A stretch of DNA of 5,876 nt from NCBI GenBank assembly GCA_945929765.1, contig CAMEOL010000066.1:1-5876 (forward strand). Direction: 5' to 3'. Source of the stretch: an uncultured Gemella sp. GTDB lineage: Bacteria; Bacillota; Bacilli; Staphylococcales; Gemellaceae. A program made the translations under genes and the position numbers. The notes beneath the pieces are model-generated. The model saw only the letters and a list, made by a program, of their open reading frames with translations. It was not told where the DNA came from and ran no database searches. Position 1 is the stretch's first letter, and every line of letters starts with the position of its first letter. This document shows positions 1 to 5,693 of the stretch, piece by piece.

Positions 1-17
1 AGTTAGATAGAAAATTT

Positions 18-68
18 GGGAGCAATCCAAAATCAAATTAAAAAAAATGATTTGATTAGGTTGCTCCC
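18..68 (-). terminator. Long hairpin, probable terminator of the PfoR-type gene, possibly bidirectional
   Basis: GGGAGCAA (18-25) pairs perfectly with TTGCTCCC (61-68). Inside it CC (27-28) can pair with GG (59-60), and AATCAAAT (31-38) with ATTTGATT (50-57), leaving an 11-base A-rich loop. It lies just after the stop codon of the minus-strand gene, where a terminator is expected. Read on the minus strand, the stem is followed by AAATTTT, a modest U-run. Read on the plus strand it is followed by ATTTATT, so it could also stop a plus-strand gene lying left of the window. Termination is inferred from structure and position. Confidence 0.72.
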
Positions 69-89
69 ATTTATTATACAATATTTATA

Positions 90-1145
90 TTATAGTGATT
101 CTGTTTTGAATGCATCTTTTTTGTAAAGTTTTAGAACATCTGAACAAATTTTGTCAAAAACAAAAGCCGAAACAAATGGTACTACAAAATATGCAATAAC
201 TATATATACTATTGATCCAGCTAATTCAAATGCTTTAACTGGTCCAACTAATCCGATAATACCGAATCCAGCACTAGTTTGGTCTCCTAAAATGTTAAAC
301 GCCCATCCTGCTAGACCAGAAGTTGCTGCTGTTAAAAATATAGGAACCATTAGTAACGGAGTTCTCGCAACGTTAGGCATCATAAGTTTAATAGCACCTA
401 ATAATATAGCGAAACTTACTCCTTTAGGATTTTTAACTTTTAGCGATCCTAACATTAATACAGCAGCAGAAGCAACTACTCCAAGAGCAGCAGCACCAGC
501 ACCTAAATTGTTAGTGTTTGAGAATAAGATGATTCCCATTGCTACCGTTGATACAGGGGTTACGATAAATAGAGCAAATGACATTGCGATTAACATGCAC
601 ATTAGTAAAGGTTGTAATGTCGTAAATGTTAAAACTACGTCTGCTAAGAATTTAGTAACTTGCTTCATGTAAGGTAATGTAAGAAGTCCAATAAAAGTAG
701 GGATACCAGCACCAATTATCGGTAAAAAGATAATAGTTAATGAACCAAATTTCCCGCTAACTGCTCTAATAATTACTACAGCTATTAATGAAACTAATAA
801 TACATTGAATAAATCTCCCATTGGAGTAGCTGTATATATTTTTTGTTGTGCATTGAACACTATAGATCCACTACCACCTAATATAGCACTTGATAGAACC
901 GCAGTTTCTAAAGCTGAAAACTTCATTGTCATACCAATTGCAACACCAATAAGAGCTGGTACCGCAAATTGTAATAAGAACACGGCTTGACCTAACATTG
1001 CAAATACATTTGGTAAAAATAATAAACCTAAGTATTTAAAGACTGCTGACAATACTGCGTTAGCAATTAATCCTGATACAATACCTAGAGCCATACCATT
1101 TAAAACAGTATTAAACAAACTTTTAAAAGTTAATTTCTCTTGCAT
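90..1145 (-). CDS. PTS_EIIC_2 / PfoR-family polytopic membrane protein
   Basis: This is a 351-residue, very hydrophobic integral membrane protein. Hydrophobic segments lie roughly at residues 13-34, 41-71, 81-96, 112-128, 136-157, 178-206, 217-233, 264-284 and 309-333. The glycine-rich run GFGIIGLVGP (residues 293-302) and the overall length resemble the PTS_EIIC_2 family, which includes the Clostridium perfringens toxin regulator PfoR (COG3641). Members resemble the sugar-translocating IIC subunit of phosphotransferase systems, but substrates are mostly unknown. No soluble IIA or IIB domain is fused to it and none is encoded nearby, so either the partners are elsewhere or it acts as a stand-alone transporter or sensor. 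The ATG is supported by AGGAGGA five bases upstream and by a good promoter. It is monocistronic within the window and transcribed away from cmk. The basic C-terminal tail (KLYKKDAFK) is probably cytoplasmic. The family call is good; sugar transport or toxin regulation is not established. Confidence 0.83.
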   Translation of the reverse strand: MQEKLTFKSLFNTVLNGMALGIVSGLIANAVLSAVFKYLGLLFLPNVFAMLGQAVFLLQFAVPALIGVAIGMTMKFSALETAVLSSAILGGSGSIVFNAQQKIYTATPMGDLFNVLLVSLIAVVIIRAVSGKFGSLTIIFLPIIGAGIPTFIGLLTLPYMKQVTKFLADVVLTFTTLQPLLMCMLIAMSFALFIVTPVSTVAMGIILFSNTNNLGAGAAALGVVASAAVLMLGSLKVKNPKGVSFAILLGAIKLMMPNVARTPLLMVPIFLTAATSGLAGWAFNILGDQTSAGFGIIGLVGPVKAFELAGSIVYIVIAYFVVPFVSAFVFDKICSDVLKLYKKDAFKTESL

Positions 1146-1150
1146 AGAGT

Positions 1151-1157
1151 TCCTCCT
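1151..1157 (-). promoter_or_regulatory. Strong Shine-Dalgarno for the PfoR-type gene
   Basis: The minus strand reads AGGAGGA, then ACTCT, then ATG. This near-perfect ribosome binding site, five bases from the start, fixes the start codon at 1145. Confidence 0.85.
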
Positions 1158-1176
1158 ATATATGTAATATTATTTT

Positions 1177-1204
1177 ATCATAACATAATTTTCAGAAAAA
1201 TCAA
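1177..1204 (-). promoter_or_regulatory. Extended -10 promoter for the PfoR-type gene
   Basis: On the minus strand, TTGATT (1199-1204) is followed by a 16-base spacer and TATGAT (1177-1182). A TGT triplet directly before the -10 forms the TGn extended element. The start of transcription would be near 1170, leaving a leader of about 25 bases that contains the ribosome binding site. This is a good sigma-A-type match; use in vivo is inferred. Confidence 0.65.
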
Positions 1205-1257
1205 GAGGGAATTGAAACAACTAGTTAAATATTGCATATTAATAGTAATTAGGATGA

Positions 1258-1286
1258 TTGATATTTACTTTTATATATTGTATAAT
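1258..1286 (+). promoter_or_regulatory. Near-consensus sigma-A promoter of the cmk operon
   Basis: TTGATA (1258-1263), a 17-base spacer and a perfect TATAAT (1281-1286) make this the best promoter in the window. Transcription should begin near 1293, giving a leader of about 27 bases with AAGGAG at 1307-1312, seven bases before the cmk ATG. It faces away from the PfoR-type promoter; the two -35 boxes are about 53 bases apart. No clear operator palindrome is visible, so constitutive expression is the simplest reading. Confidence 0.82.
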
Positions 1287-1319
1287 TGTAAAGATAAATA
1301 TTAACTAAGGAGTTATTTT

Positions 1320-2000
1320 ATGTATATTTCTGTAGCAATAGATGGACCAGCTGGATCAGGTAAAAGTACAATAACAAAGAAAGTTGCAGCTGACTTGAAT
1401 TTTAATTATGTTGATACTGGGGCATTATATAGATCTTTAACATATAAATTTTTAAATAGTAAATTATTAGAGTTAGATGAAGAGAAAATTTCTGAAATTT
1501 TAGATAATACTTTACTTAAAGTTACTTTTAAAAATGGGGTTCAACTACAATCTATTGATGGTGTTGATGTTACGGAGAGAATACGCACACCAGAAATTTC
1601 TACTTATACATCGTTATTTGCTAAAAGTAAAGCAGTTAGAAATTATTTGATTTCGATACAACGTGAATTGGCAGAAAGTTGTAATGTTATAATGGATGGG
1701 CGTGATATAGGTTCTGTAGTTTTGCCAAATGCGACAGTAAAAATATTTTTAACTGCATCTGTGGAAGAAAGAGCTAATAGAAGATATAAAGAATTATTAG
1801 CTAATAATATTGAAGAATCAGTAGATTTTGAAGAAATAAAGAAAGCAATAGTAGAACGTGATTATCAAGATGAAAATAGAGAAATAGCTCCATTAATTAT
1901 GGTCGATGATGCAATAAAATTAGATACAACTTCTATGCCAATAGATGAAGTTGTAGAAAAAATAAAAACTATTATTTTAGCTAGTAAAGAAAAAGTATAA
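1320..2000 (+). CDS. cmk: Cytidylate kinase (CMP/dCMP kinase)
   Basis: This 226-residue cytoplasmic enzyme transfers phosphate from ATP to CMP or dCMP, giving CDP or dCDP in pyrimidine salvage and CTP supply. The length is normal for the bacterial family. The Walker A loop is GPAGSGKST (residues 9-17). The family signature DTGALYR (32-38) follows, then GRDIGS (127-132) in the CMP-binding region. The lid-side motif ERDYQDENREIAPL (179-192) keeps the arginines and aspartates expected to contact the nucleotides; the residue after D184 is Glu where I recall Ser being common in the family, a mild variation. The ATG has AAGGAG seven bases upstream and a near-consensus promoter before it. It is the first gene of an operon with plsC, whose start is only 11 bases beyond the stop. 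A cmk-plsC pair is known in other Firmicutes and in clostridia, so the order supports both calls. Confidence 0.97.
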   Translation: MYISVAIDGPAGSGKSTITKKVAADLNFNYVDTGALYRSLTYKFLNSKLLELDEEKISEILDNTLLKVTFKNGVQLQSIDGVDVTERIRTPEISTYTSLFAKSKAVRNYLISIQRELAESCNVIMDGRDIGSVVLPNATVKIFLTASVEERANRRYKELLANNIEESVDFEEIKKAIVERDYQDENREIAPLIMVDDAIKLDTTSMPIDEVVEKIKTIILASKEKV

Positions 2001-2011
2001 AGAGGAATATT

Positions 2012-2599
2012 ATGTACAATTTTGTAAAATGCACATTAAAATTTTATTATAAATTATTTTATAAAGTAACGATAGTTAATAAAGAAAAATTAGAAAATGC
2101 TAAGGGGATGGTTATTTCGGGGAATCACTTAAGTAATCATGATCCTTTGCTATTTGTTCCTTTTTTTGATAATAAAATTCGTTTTATAGCTAAAGAAGAA
2201 TTATTTAGAATACCTATCTTAAAAAATATGCTTCTTTCTACAGGAGCTTTTCCGGTTAAACGTGGTACTTTTGATAAAGCGTGTATTAATAATGCTATAG
2301 CTGCTCTAAAAAATGGAGAGAATGTTGGTATTTTTCCGGAGGGTACAAGAAGTTATTCTGAAGATTTGTCTTTAGGTGAAGCTCATAATGGTGTATCTTT
2401 AATTTCTACAAGAGCAGGAGCAGATGTGTTAACATTTGCAATTATCCCTAATAAGAAATTCAGAATTTTTTCTAAGATTAAGATAGTAATAGGTGATGTA
2501 ATAAATACAACAGAATTAAAAAATAAAGGTTATAAACATGACCAAATTACAGCAGAAATTATGAAATCAATATCTACAATAATAGAAAGAGAAAAATAA
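2012..2599 (+). CDS. plsC: 1-acyl-sn-glycerol-3-phosphate acyltransferase (PlsC family)
   Basis: This 195-residue membrane-associated enzyme should acylate lysophosphatidic acid at position 2 to make phosphatidic acid, the precursor of membrane phospholipids. Acyltransferase motif I is NHLSNHDP (residues 38-45), with the catalytic pair H39 and D44. Motif II is seen as KEELF (61-65) and FPVKRG (80-85), and motif III as FPEGTRS (108-114), which binds the glycerol phosphate. Motif IV, usually a hydrophobic run around a proline, reads VLTFAII (140-146), with Thr where the proline is expected. The aromatic and basic N-terminus (residues 9-22) could anchor the protein to the membrane surface; there is no clear transmembrane helix. 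AGAGGA at 2001-2006 gives a start five bases later. It is the second gene of the cmk operon and is followed after two bases by the hot-dog gene. The family is certain; the exact acyl acceptor is inferred. Confidence 0.93.
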   Translation: MYNFVKCTLKFYYKLFYKVTIVNKEKLENAKGMVISGNHLSNHDPLLFVPFFDNKIRFIAKEELFRIPILKNMLLSTGAFPVKRGTFDKACINNAIAALKNGENVGIFPEGTRSYSEDLSLGEAHNGVSLISTRAGADVLTFAIIPNKKFRIFSKIKIVIGDVINTTELKNKGYKHDQITAEIMKSISTIIEREK

Positions 2600-2601
2600 A
2601 T

Positions 2602-3027
2602 ATGTACGAGAAAATTATTAAATTTAAATTGGAAAACAAATTTTTTAATGAAGCAGGGTATCTAGATAATAAATATATTTATGATTGGTTAACATTAGCG
2701 AGAAAATATTATTTATCTAGTTTAGGAATTAACACCGATACTTTAGGGAATTATGGTTTTTATTATGCTGATAATGAAATAAAAATATCAATCAAAAAGA
2801 ATATAAAATTGACAAATACGGATATTTATATAAAAACAATTTTACAAAAGCATAGTGGTGTAAAAACTATATTTTATTACGAAGCCTCAATCGATGGAGA
2901 AGTTTTATTAACAGGGTACTCATCGCATAATATTTTACGAGAAGATAGTGATCGTTCAGTTAGAATGGATAGATATTTGCCAAAATGGGATCAAATATTA
3001 AAAGATGTTGTTAACAATGAATTATAA
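2602..3027 (+). CDS. Hot-dog-fold, acyl thioesterase-like protein
   Basis: This 141-residue protein has the layout of the single hot-dog-domain YbgC/FadM or 4-hydroxybenzoyl-CoA thioesterase group. The long helix is recognisable in NKYIYDWLTLARKYYLSSLG (residues 23-42), matching the family pattern of Y, W and AR before a leucine-rich turn. Later strands follow the usual spacing: NEIKISIKKNIKLTNTDIYI (58-77), then TIFYYEASI (89-97), then GEVLLTGYSSH (99-109). The family's catalytic loop normally carries a TD..GHVNN-type motif; here it reads FFNEAGYLDNKY (14-25). It is about two residues shorter and has Glu17 but no Asp where the nucleophile is expected. It lies two bases after plsC with only a weak, purine-rich ribosome binding site inside the plsC end, so translational coupling is likely. 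The location suggests a substrate linked to fatty acyl chains, such as acyl-ACP or acyl-CoA, but that is inference. It could be a non-catalytic binding protein. Confidence 0.7.
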   Translation: MYEKIIKFKLENKFFNEAGYLDNKYIYDWLTLARKYYLSSLGINTDTLGNYGFYYADNEIKISIKKNIKLTNTDIYIKTILQKHSGVKTIFYYEASIDGEVLLTGYSSHNILREDSDRSVRMDRYLPKWDQILKDVVNNEL

Positions 3028-3128
3028 AATATAAGTTGTTTAAAAGTTTTGAACATACTTATCTTCCAGATAGTTAGGTAATTATTAAATTGTATTTTTA
3101 TAAAATAATTTTAGAATTAACGAACTAT

Positions 3129-3167
3129 TACGTCTAGGTAATGCTCACAAACTTAGACGTATTTTTT
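3129..3167 (+). terminator. Intrinsic terminator after the cmk-plsC-hot-dog operon
   Basis: The arms TACGTCTAGGT (3129-3139) and ACTTAGACGTA (3151-3161) form an 11-base-pair stem with one G-T wobble and an 11-base loop. Six T residues follow at once (3162-3167). This is a textbook rho-independent terminator on the plus strand. It lies 101 bases beyond the hot-dog stop codon and only 41 bases before the desulfurase start, so it most simply ends the first operon; a role as attenuator of the second cannot be excluded. Confidence 0.88.
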
Positions 3168-3195
3168 AGTTTTAATATTAGAATAAATTTATTAT

Positions 3196-3211
3196 AAGGA
3201 GAATTATTTTG
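3196..3211 (+). promoter_or_regulatory. Ribosome binding site that fixes a TTG start for the desulfurase
   Basis: AAGGAGAA (3196-3203) lies at proper distance from TTG at 3209-3211; GGAG ends seven bases before it. No ATG or GTG occurs in frame nearby upstream, and the first in-frame ATG is codon 56, beyond the conserved YLDNAATT motif. The protein therefore starts at TTG. Confidence 0.85.
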
Positions 3212-4357
3212 ATTTATTTAGATAATGCCGCAACAACAAAACCATTTCCAGAAGTGTTGCAAACATATTTAGAAGTTAACGAAAAGTATTATGGAAATAC
3301 AGCTAGTATTAATAATTTTGGGAAAATTGGTGCAAAATTATTATCGGCTAGTAGAGAACAAATATCAAGTATAATGGGAGTAGAGAGTAGTAAAATTTAT
3401 TTTACATCAGGAGCAACAGAGAGTAACAATATTGCGATATTGGGAGCTGCAGAACATAAAAAAGATTTCGGGAAACATATAATAACGTCTAAATTAGAAC
3501 ACCCGTCTGTGTTAGAAACTTTTAGATCTCTAGAAGAAAAAGGATTCAAACTAGATTATGTAAATGTCTTACCTAATGGATTAGTTGATCTAGAACATTT
3601 TAAAAAGCTGCTTACCAAAGATACTGTACTAGTAAGTATTATGCAAGTTAATAATGTTTTTGGTGCTATTCAACCTATTAATGAAATTGTTTCGATTTTA
3701 AAAGGTTTTCCAAAAGTTCATTTTCATGTAGATGGAGTACAGGGGATATTAAAAAATGAGATGAATTTAAATGATGTCGATAGTTACTCAATATCAGCTC
3801 ATAAGTTTCATGGACCAAAAGGAATAGGTGTTTTGTATGTTAAGTCTAGAAGGTCTATAAAAAACATAAATTATGGTGGGGGACAAGAAGATAATTTAAG
3901 AAGCGGAACAGTAAATTTACCGAGTATTGTTGCAATGGCAAAAGCATTAAGGCTATGCAATGAACAAAATTTAGCAAAAAGAGAAGAACACTACAAGTGG
4001 AAAAAATATATAATCGATAATTTATCAAAGCTAGAATATGTAGAAATAAATTCACCATTAGATAATAACTACATAAATTCAATAATTAACATTAGTTTAC
4101 CAAAAATAAAAGGAGAAGCGATAATAAATGCATTGAATGAAAGTGGAATTATGGTTTCTACAACGAGTGCGTGTTCGTCAAAAAAATTTCATTTAAATGA
4201 AGCACTTAACGCTCGAGGGTTGTCTGAGGACAATATTAAAGGAAGTATAAGGGTAAGTATGTCGTTCTTAACAGAAGAAAATGATATACATCGTTTTGTT
4301 GAAATTTTTAAAGAAAAATATATACAATTTAAAGAGGTAATAGAGAGTGGAATATAG
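3209..4357 (+). CDS. Cysteine desulfurase (NifS/IscS family), probable ThiI partner
   Basis: This 382-residue cytoplasmic PLP enzyme converts cysteine to alanine and carries the released sulfur as a persulfide. It opens with YLDNAATT (residues 3-10). FTSGATESNN (65-74) helps hold the cofactor phosphate, and LEHPSVL (96-102) contains the histidine that stacks on PLP. HVDGVQ (173-178) carries the aspartate for the PLP nitrogen, and SAHKFHGPKG (196-205) the Schiff-base lysine K199. GGGQEDNLRSGT (223-234) contains the substrate-binding arginine R231, and STTSACSSKK (317-326) the persulfide cysteine C322. The usual VNNE..G segment reads VNNVFG (147-152), with Val in place of Glu. The gene starts with TTG and overlaps thiI by 11 bases, so the two are probably translationally coupled. 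In Bacillus subtilis the equivalent gene, NifZ, serves as a dedicated sulfur donor to ThiI. I therefore infer that role here rather than general Fe-S cluster assembly. No IscU/SufU-like gene is adjacent. Confidence 0.95.
   Translation: MIYLDNAATTKPFPEVLQTYLEVNEKYYGNTASINNFGKIGAKLLSASREQISSIMGVESSKIYFTSGATESNNIAILGAAEHKKDFGKHIITSKLEHPSVLETFRSLEEKGFKLDYVNVLPNGLVDLEHFKKLLTKDTVLVSIMQVNNVFGAIQPINEIVSILKGFPKVHFHVDGVQGILKNEMNLNDVDSYSISAHKFHGPKGIGVLYVKSRRSIKNINYGGGQEDNLRSGTVNLPSIVAMAKALRLCNEQNLAKREEHYKWKKYIIDNLSKLEYVEINSPLDNNYINSIINISLPKIKGEAIINALNESGIMVSTTSACSSKKFHLNEALNARGLSEDNIKGSIRVSMSFLTEENDIHRFVEIFKEKYIQFKEVIESGI
4333..4349 (+). promoter_or_regulatory. Ribosome binding site that fixes a GTG start for thiI
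   Basis: AGAGGT (4333-4338) lies eight bases before GTG at 4347-4349, inside the last codons of the desulfurase gene. The GTG start gives MEYSHIIIRYGELTLKSG, which matches the conserved ThiI N-terminus (RYGELTLK). No ATG start fits. Confidence 0.82.
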
Positions 4358-5588
4358 TCATATAATTATTCGTTATGGAGAGCTTACTTTAAAATCAGGA
4401 AATAGAAATGAATTTTTGAGAAAGTTAACAAAAAATATTAAATTAAATTTAAAGAATTTTAAGGGATATCATATCCAAACCAAAAGAGATAGAATGTACA
4501 TTCATTTAGATAGCAATGAATATGTAGAAGAAATATTAGAAAAATTAAAAAGAATTCCAGGGATACATACATTTTCTCCTGTATTAAGAGCTAGTCTAGA
4601 TGTAGAAGATGCAAAAGTAAATATAGCTCGCTTATTAGAAAGAAAGCAAAATAAAAATTATAAATTTAAAATTCAAACAAAGAGACCGAACAAAAATTTC
4701 CAGTACAATACAAACGAATTAAACAACATTTTTGGTGGTTTTGTACTGTCTAATTATAAAAATTTATCAGTTGATGTGAAAAATCCAGATTTTGTAATTA
4801 ATGTAGAAGTGAGAAGTGAAGGAATATTCATCTTTACTGATTTCATAAAAGGAGTTGGAGGTTTTCCAGTAAATACATCTTCAAAAGCTTTATTATTATT
4901 ATCAGGTGGTATTGATTCTCCTGTTGCTGCACATATGCTTCAAGTAAAAGGTGTAGAAGTAGAAATGTTACATTTCCAATCACCACCATTTACATCACAA
5001 GATGCATTAGAAAAAATATTCAGTTTAGCAAAAAAACTTAGTGAAATAATAGGAACGGTAAAAGTTCATGTTGTAAACTTTACAAAACTACAAACAGAAA
5101 TAGTAAAAAATGTTCCAGAAAATTATACAATGACGTCAACACGCCGTTTTATGCTAAAGGTAGCAGAAGAAATAGCTAAAAAAGAAAACTGTTTAGCTCT
5201 AGCTACTGGAGAATCTTTGGGACAAGTAGCTAGTCAAACTTTAGAATCAATGAATTGTATAAATAATGTAACTAATATGCCGGTTTTACGCCCATTATTA
5301 ACTATGGATAAAGTTGATATTATAAAAATTGCTACTGAAATTGGAACTTATGAAATATCTAATTTACCGTTTGAAGACTGCTGTACAATATTTACACCAA
5401 AAGCTCCGAAAACAAAACCAAAGTTAGAAAAAATTATTCAGTATGAAGCTCGCGATGATTATTCGCAGATATTTGCAGAAACTATAGCTAGCACAACAAC
5501 ATATTTAATAAATTTAAATTCCGTAACGCAAGTTGAAAATGAAACTACAGTAGAAAAATTAGAAGAAGATTTTTCTGAATTGTTATAA
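4347..5588 (+). CDS. thiI: tRNA 4-thiouridine synthase ThiI (short form, no rhodanese domain)
   Basis: This 413-residue cytoplasmic enzyme adenylates uridine 8 of tRNA with ATP and replaces its oxygen with sulfur, making 4-thiouridine; in some bacteria ThiI also contributes to thiazole synthesis. The N-terminal ferredoxin-like part begins RYGELTLKSGNR (residues 9-20). A THUMP RNA-binding domain spans about 60-165. The PP-loop ATP site is SGGIDSP (186-192), and ATGESLGQVASQTLE (286-300) is a conserved catalytic-domain stretch. The pair C345-C346 in LPFEDCCTIF (340-349) includes the likely equivalent of the E. coli catalytic Cys344. The protein ends without the C-terminal rhodanese domain that carries the second cysteine in E. 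coli. This is the usual Gram-positive form, in which sulfur comes directly from a partner desulfurase, here encoded just upstream with an 11-base overlap. Translation starts at GTG. No thiamine-biosynthesis gene or TPP riboswitch is visible, so tRNA modification is the most likely role. Confidence 0.97.
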   Translation: MEYSHIIIRYGELTLKSGNRNEFLRKLTKNIKLNLKNFKGYHIQTKRDRMYIHLDSNEYVEEILEKLKRIPGIHTFSPVLRASLDVEDAKVNIARLLERKQNKNYKFKIQTKRPNKNFQYNTNELNNIFGGFVLSNYKNLSVDVKNPDFVINVEVRSEGIFIFTDFIKGVGGFPVNTSSKALLLLSGGIDSPVAAHMLQVKGVEVEMLHFQSPPFTSQDALEKIFSLAKKLSEIIGTVKVHVVNFTKLQTEIVKNVPENYTMTSTRRFMLKVAEEIAKKENCLALATGESLGQVASQTLESMNCINNVTNMPVLRPLLTMDKVDIIKIATEIGTYEISNLPFEDCCTIFTPKAPKTKPKLEKIIQYEARDDYSQIFAETIASTTTYLINLNSVTQVENETTVEKLEEDFSELL

Positions 5589-5603
5589 ATTGAAATTAAG
5601 AAA

Positions 5604-5640
5604 AAATTTTCTGGTTGCTTAAAAAAGCTAGAAGAAATTT
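5604..5640 (+). repeat. Imperfect inverted repeat downstream of thiI
   Basis: AAATTTTCT (5604-5612) pairs with AGAAATTT (5633-5640) with one bulged T, and GCTT (5617-5620) with AAGC (5625-5628) around an AAAA loop. A mismatched stretch separates the two stems. No T-run follows, so termination here would be weak at best, and thiI transcripts may continue into the next gene. Confidence 0.35.
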
Positions 5641-5693
5641 CTATAAAATTACAATATACTAGATAATTATTAATATTCGAAAGGTAGAAAATT

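Noticed and set aside
151..672. Plus-strand open frame of 173 codons opposite the PfoR-type gene
   Set aside because: It lies entirely antisense to a well-supported membrane protein, has no ribosome binding site, and its composition is that of a complement of hydrophobic codons.
805..990. Plus-strand open frame of 61 codons
   Set aside because: Also antisense to the PfoR-type gene, with no start signals or recognisable motif.
1225..1242. Imperfect palindrome as an operator between the divergent promoters
   Set aside because: The symmetry needs a bulge and consists almost only of A and T, so it cannot be told from background.
3028..3128. Possible TPP or other sulfur-related riboswitch before the desulfurase-thiI operon
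   Set aside because: No CUGAGA-type TPP core, S-box or T-box motif can be seen; only short AT-rich pairings occur.
3855..4082. Minus-strand open frame of 75 codons
   Set aside because: Antisense to the desulfurase coding region between its conserved motifs; no ribosome binding site or promoter.
5642..5667. Possible promoter for the last gene (TATAAA 5642, TATACT 5655 or GATAAT 5662 as -10)
   Set aside because: None has an acceptable -35 box at 16-18 bases or a TGn extension, so these are probably chance in AT-rich DNA.
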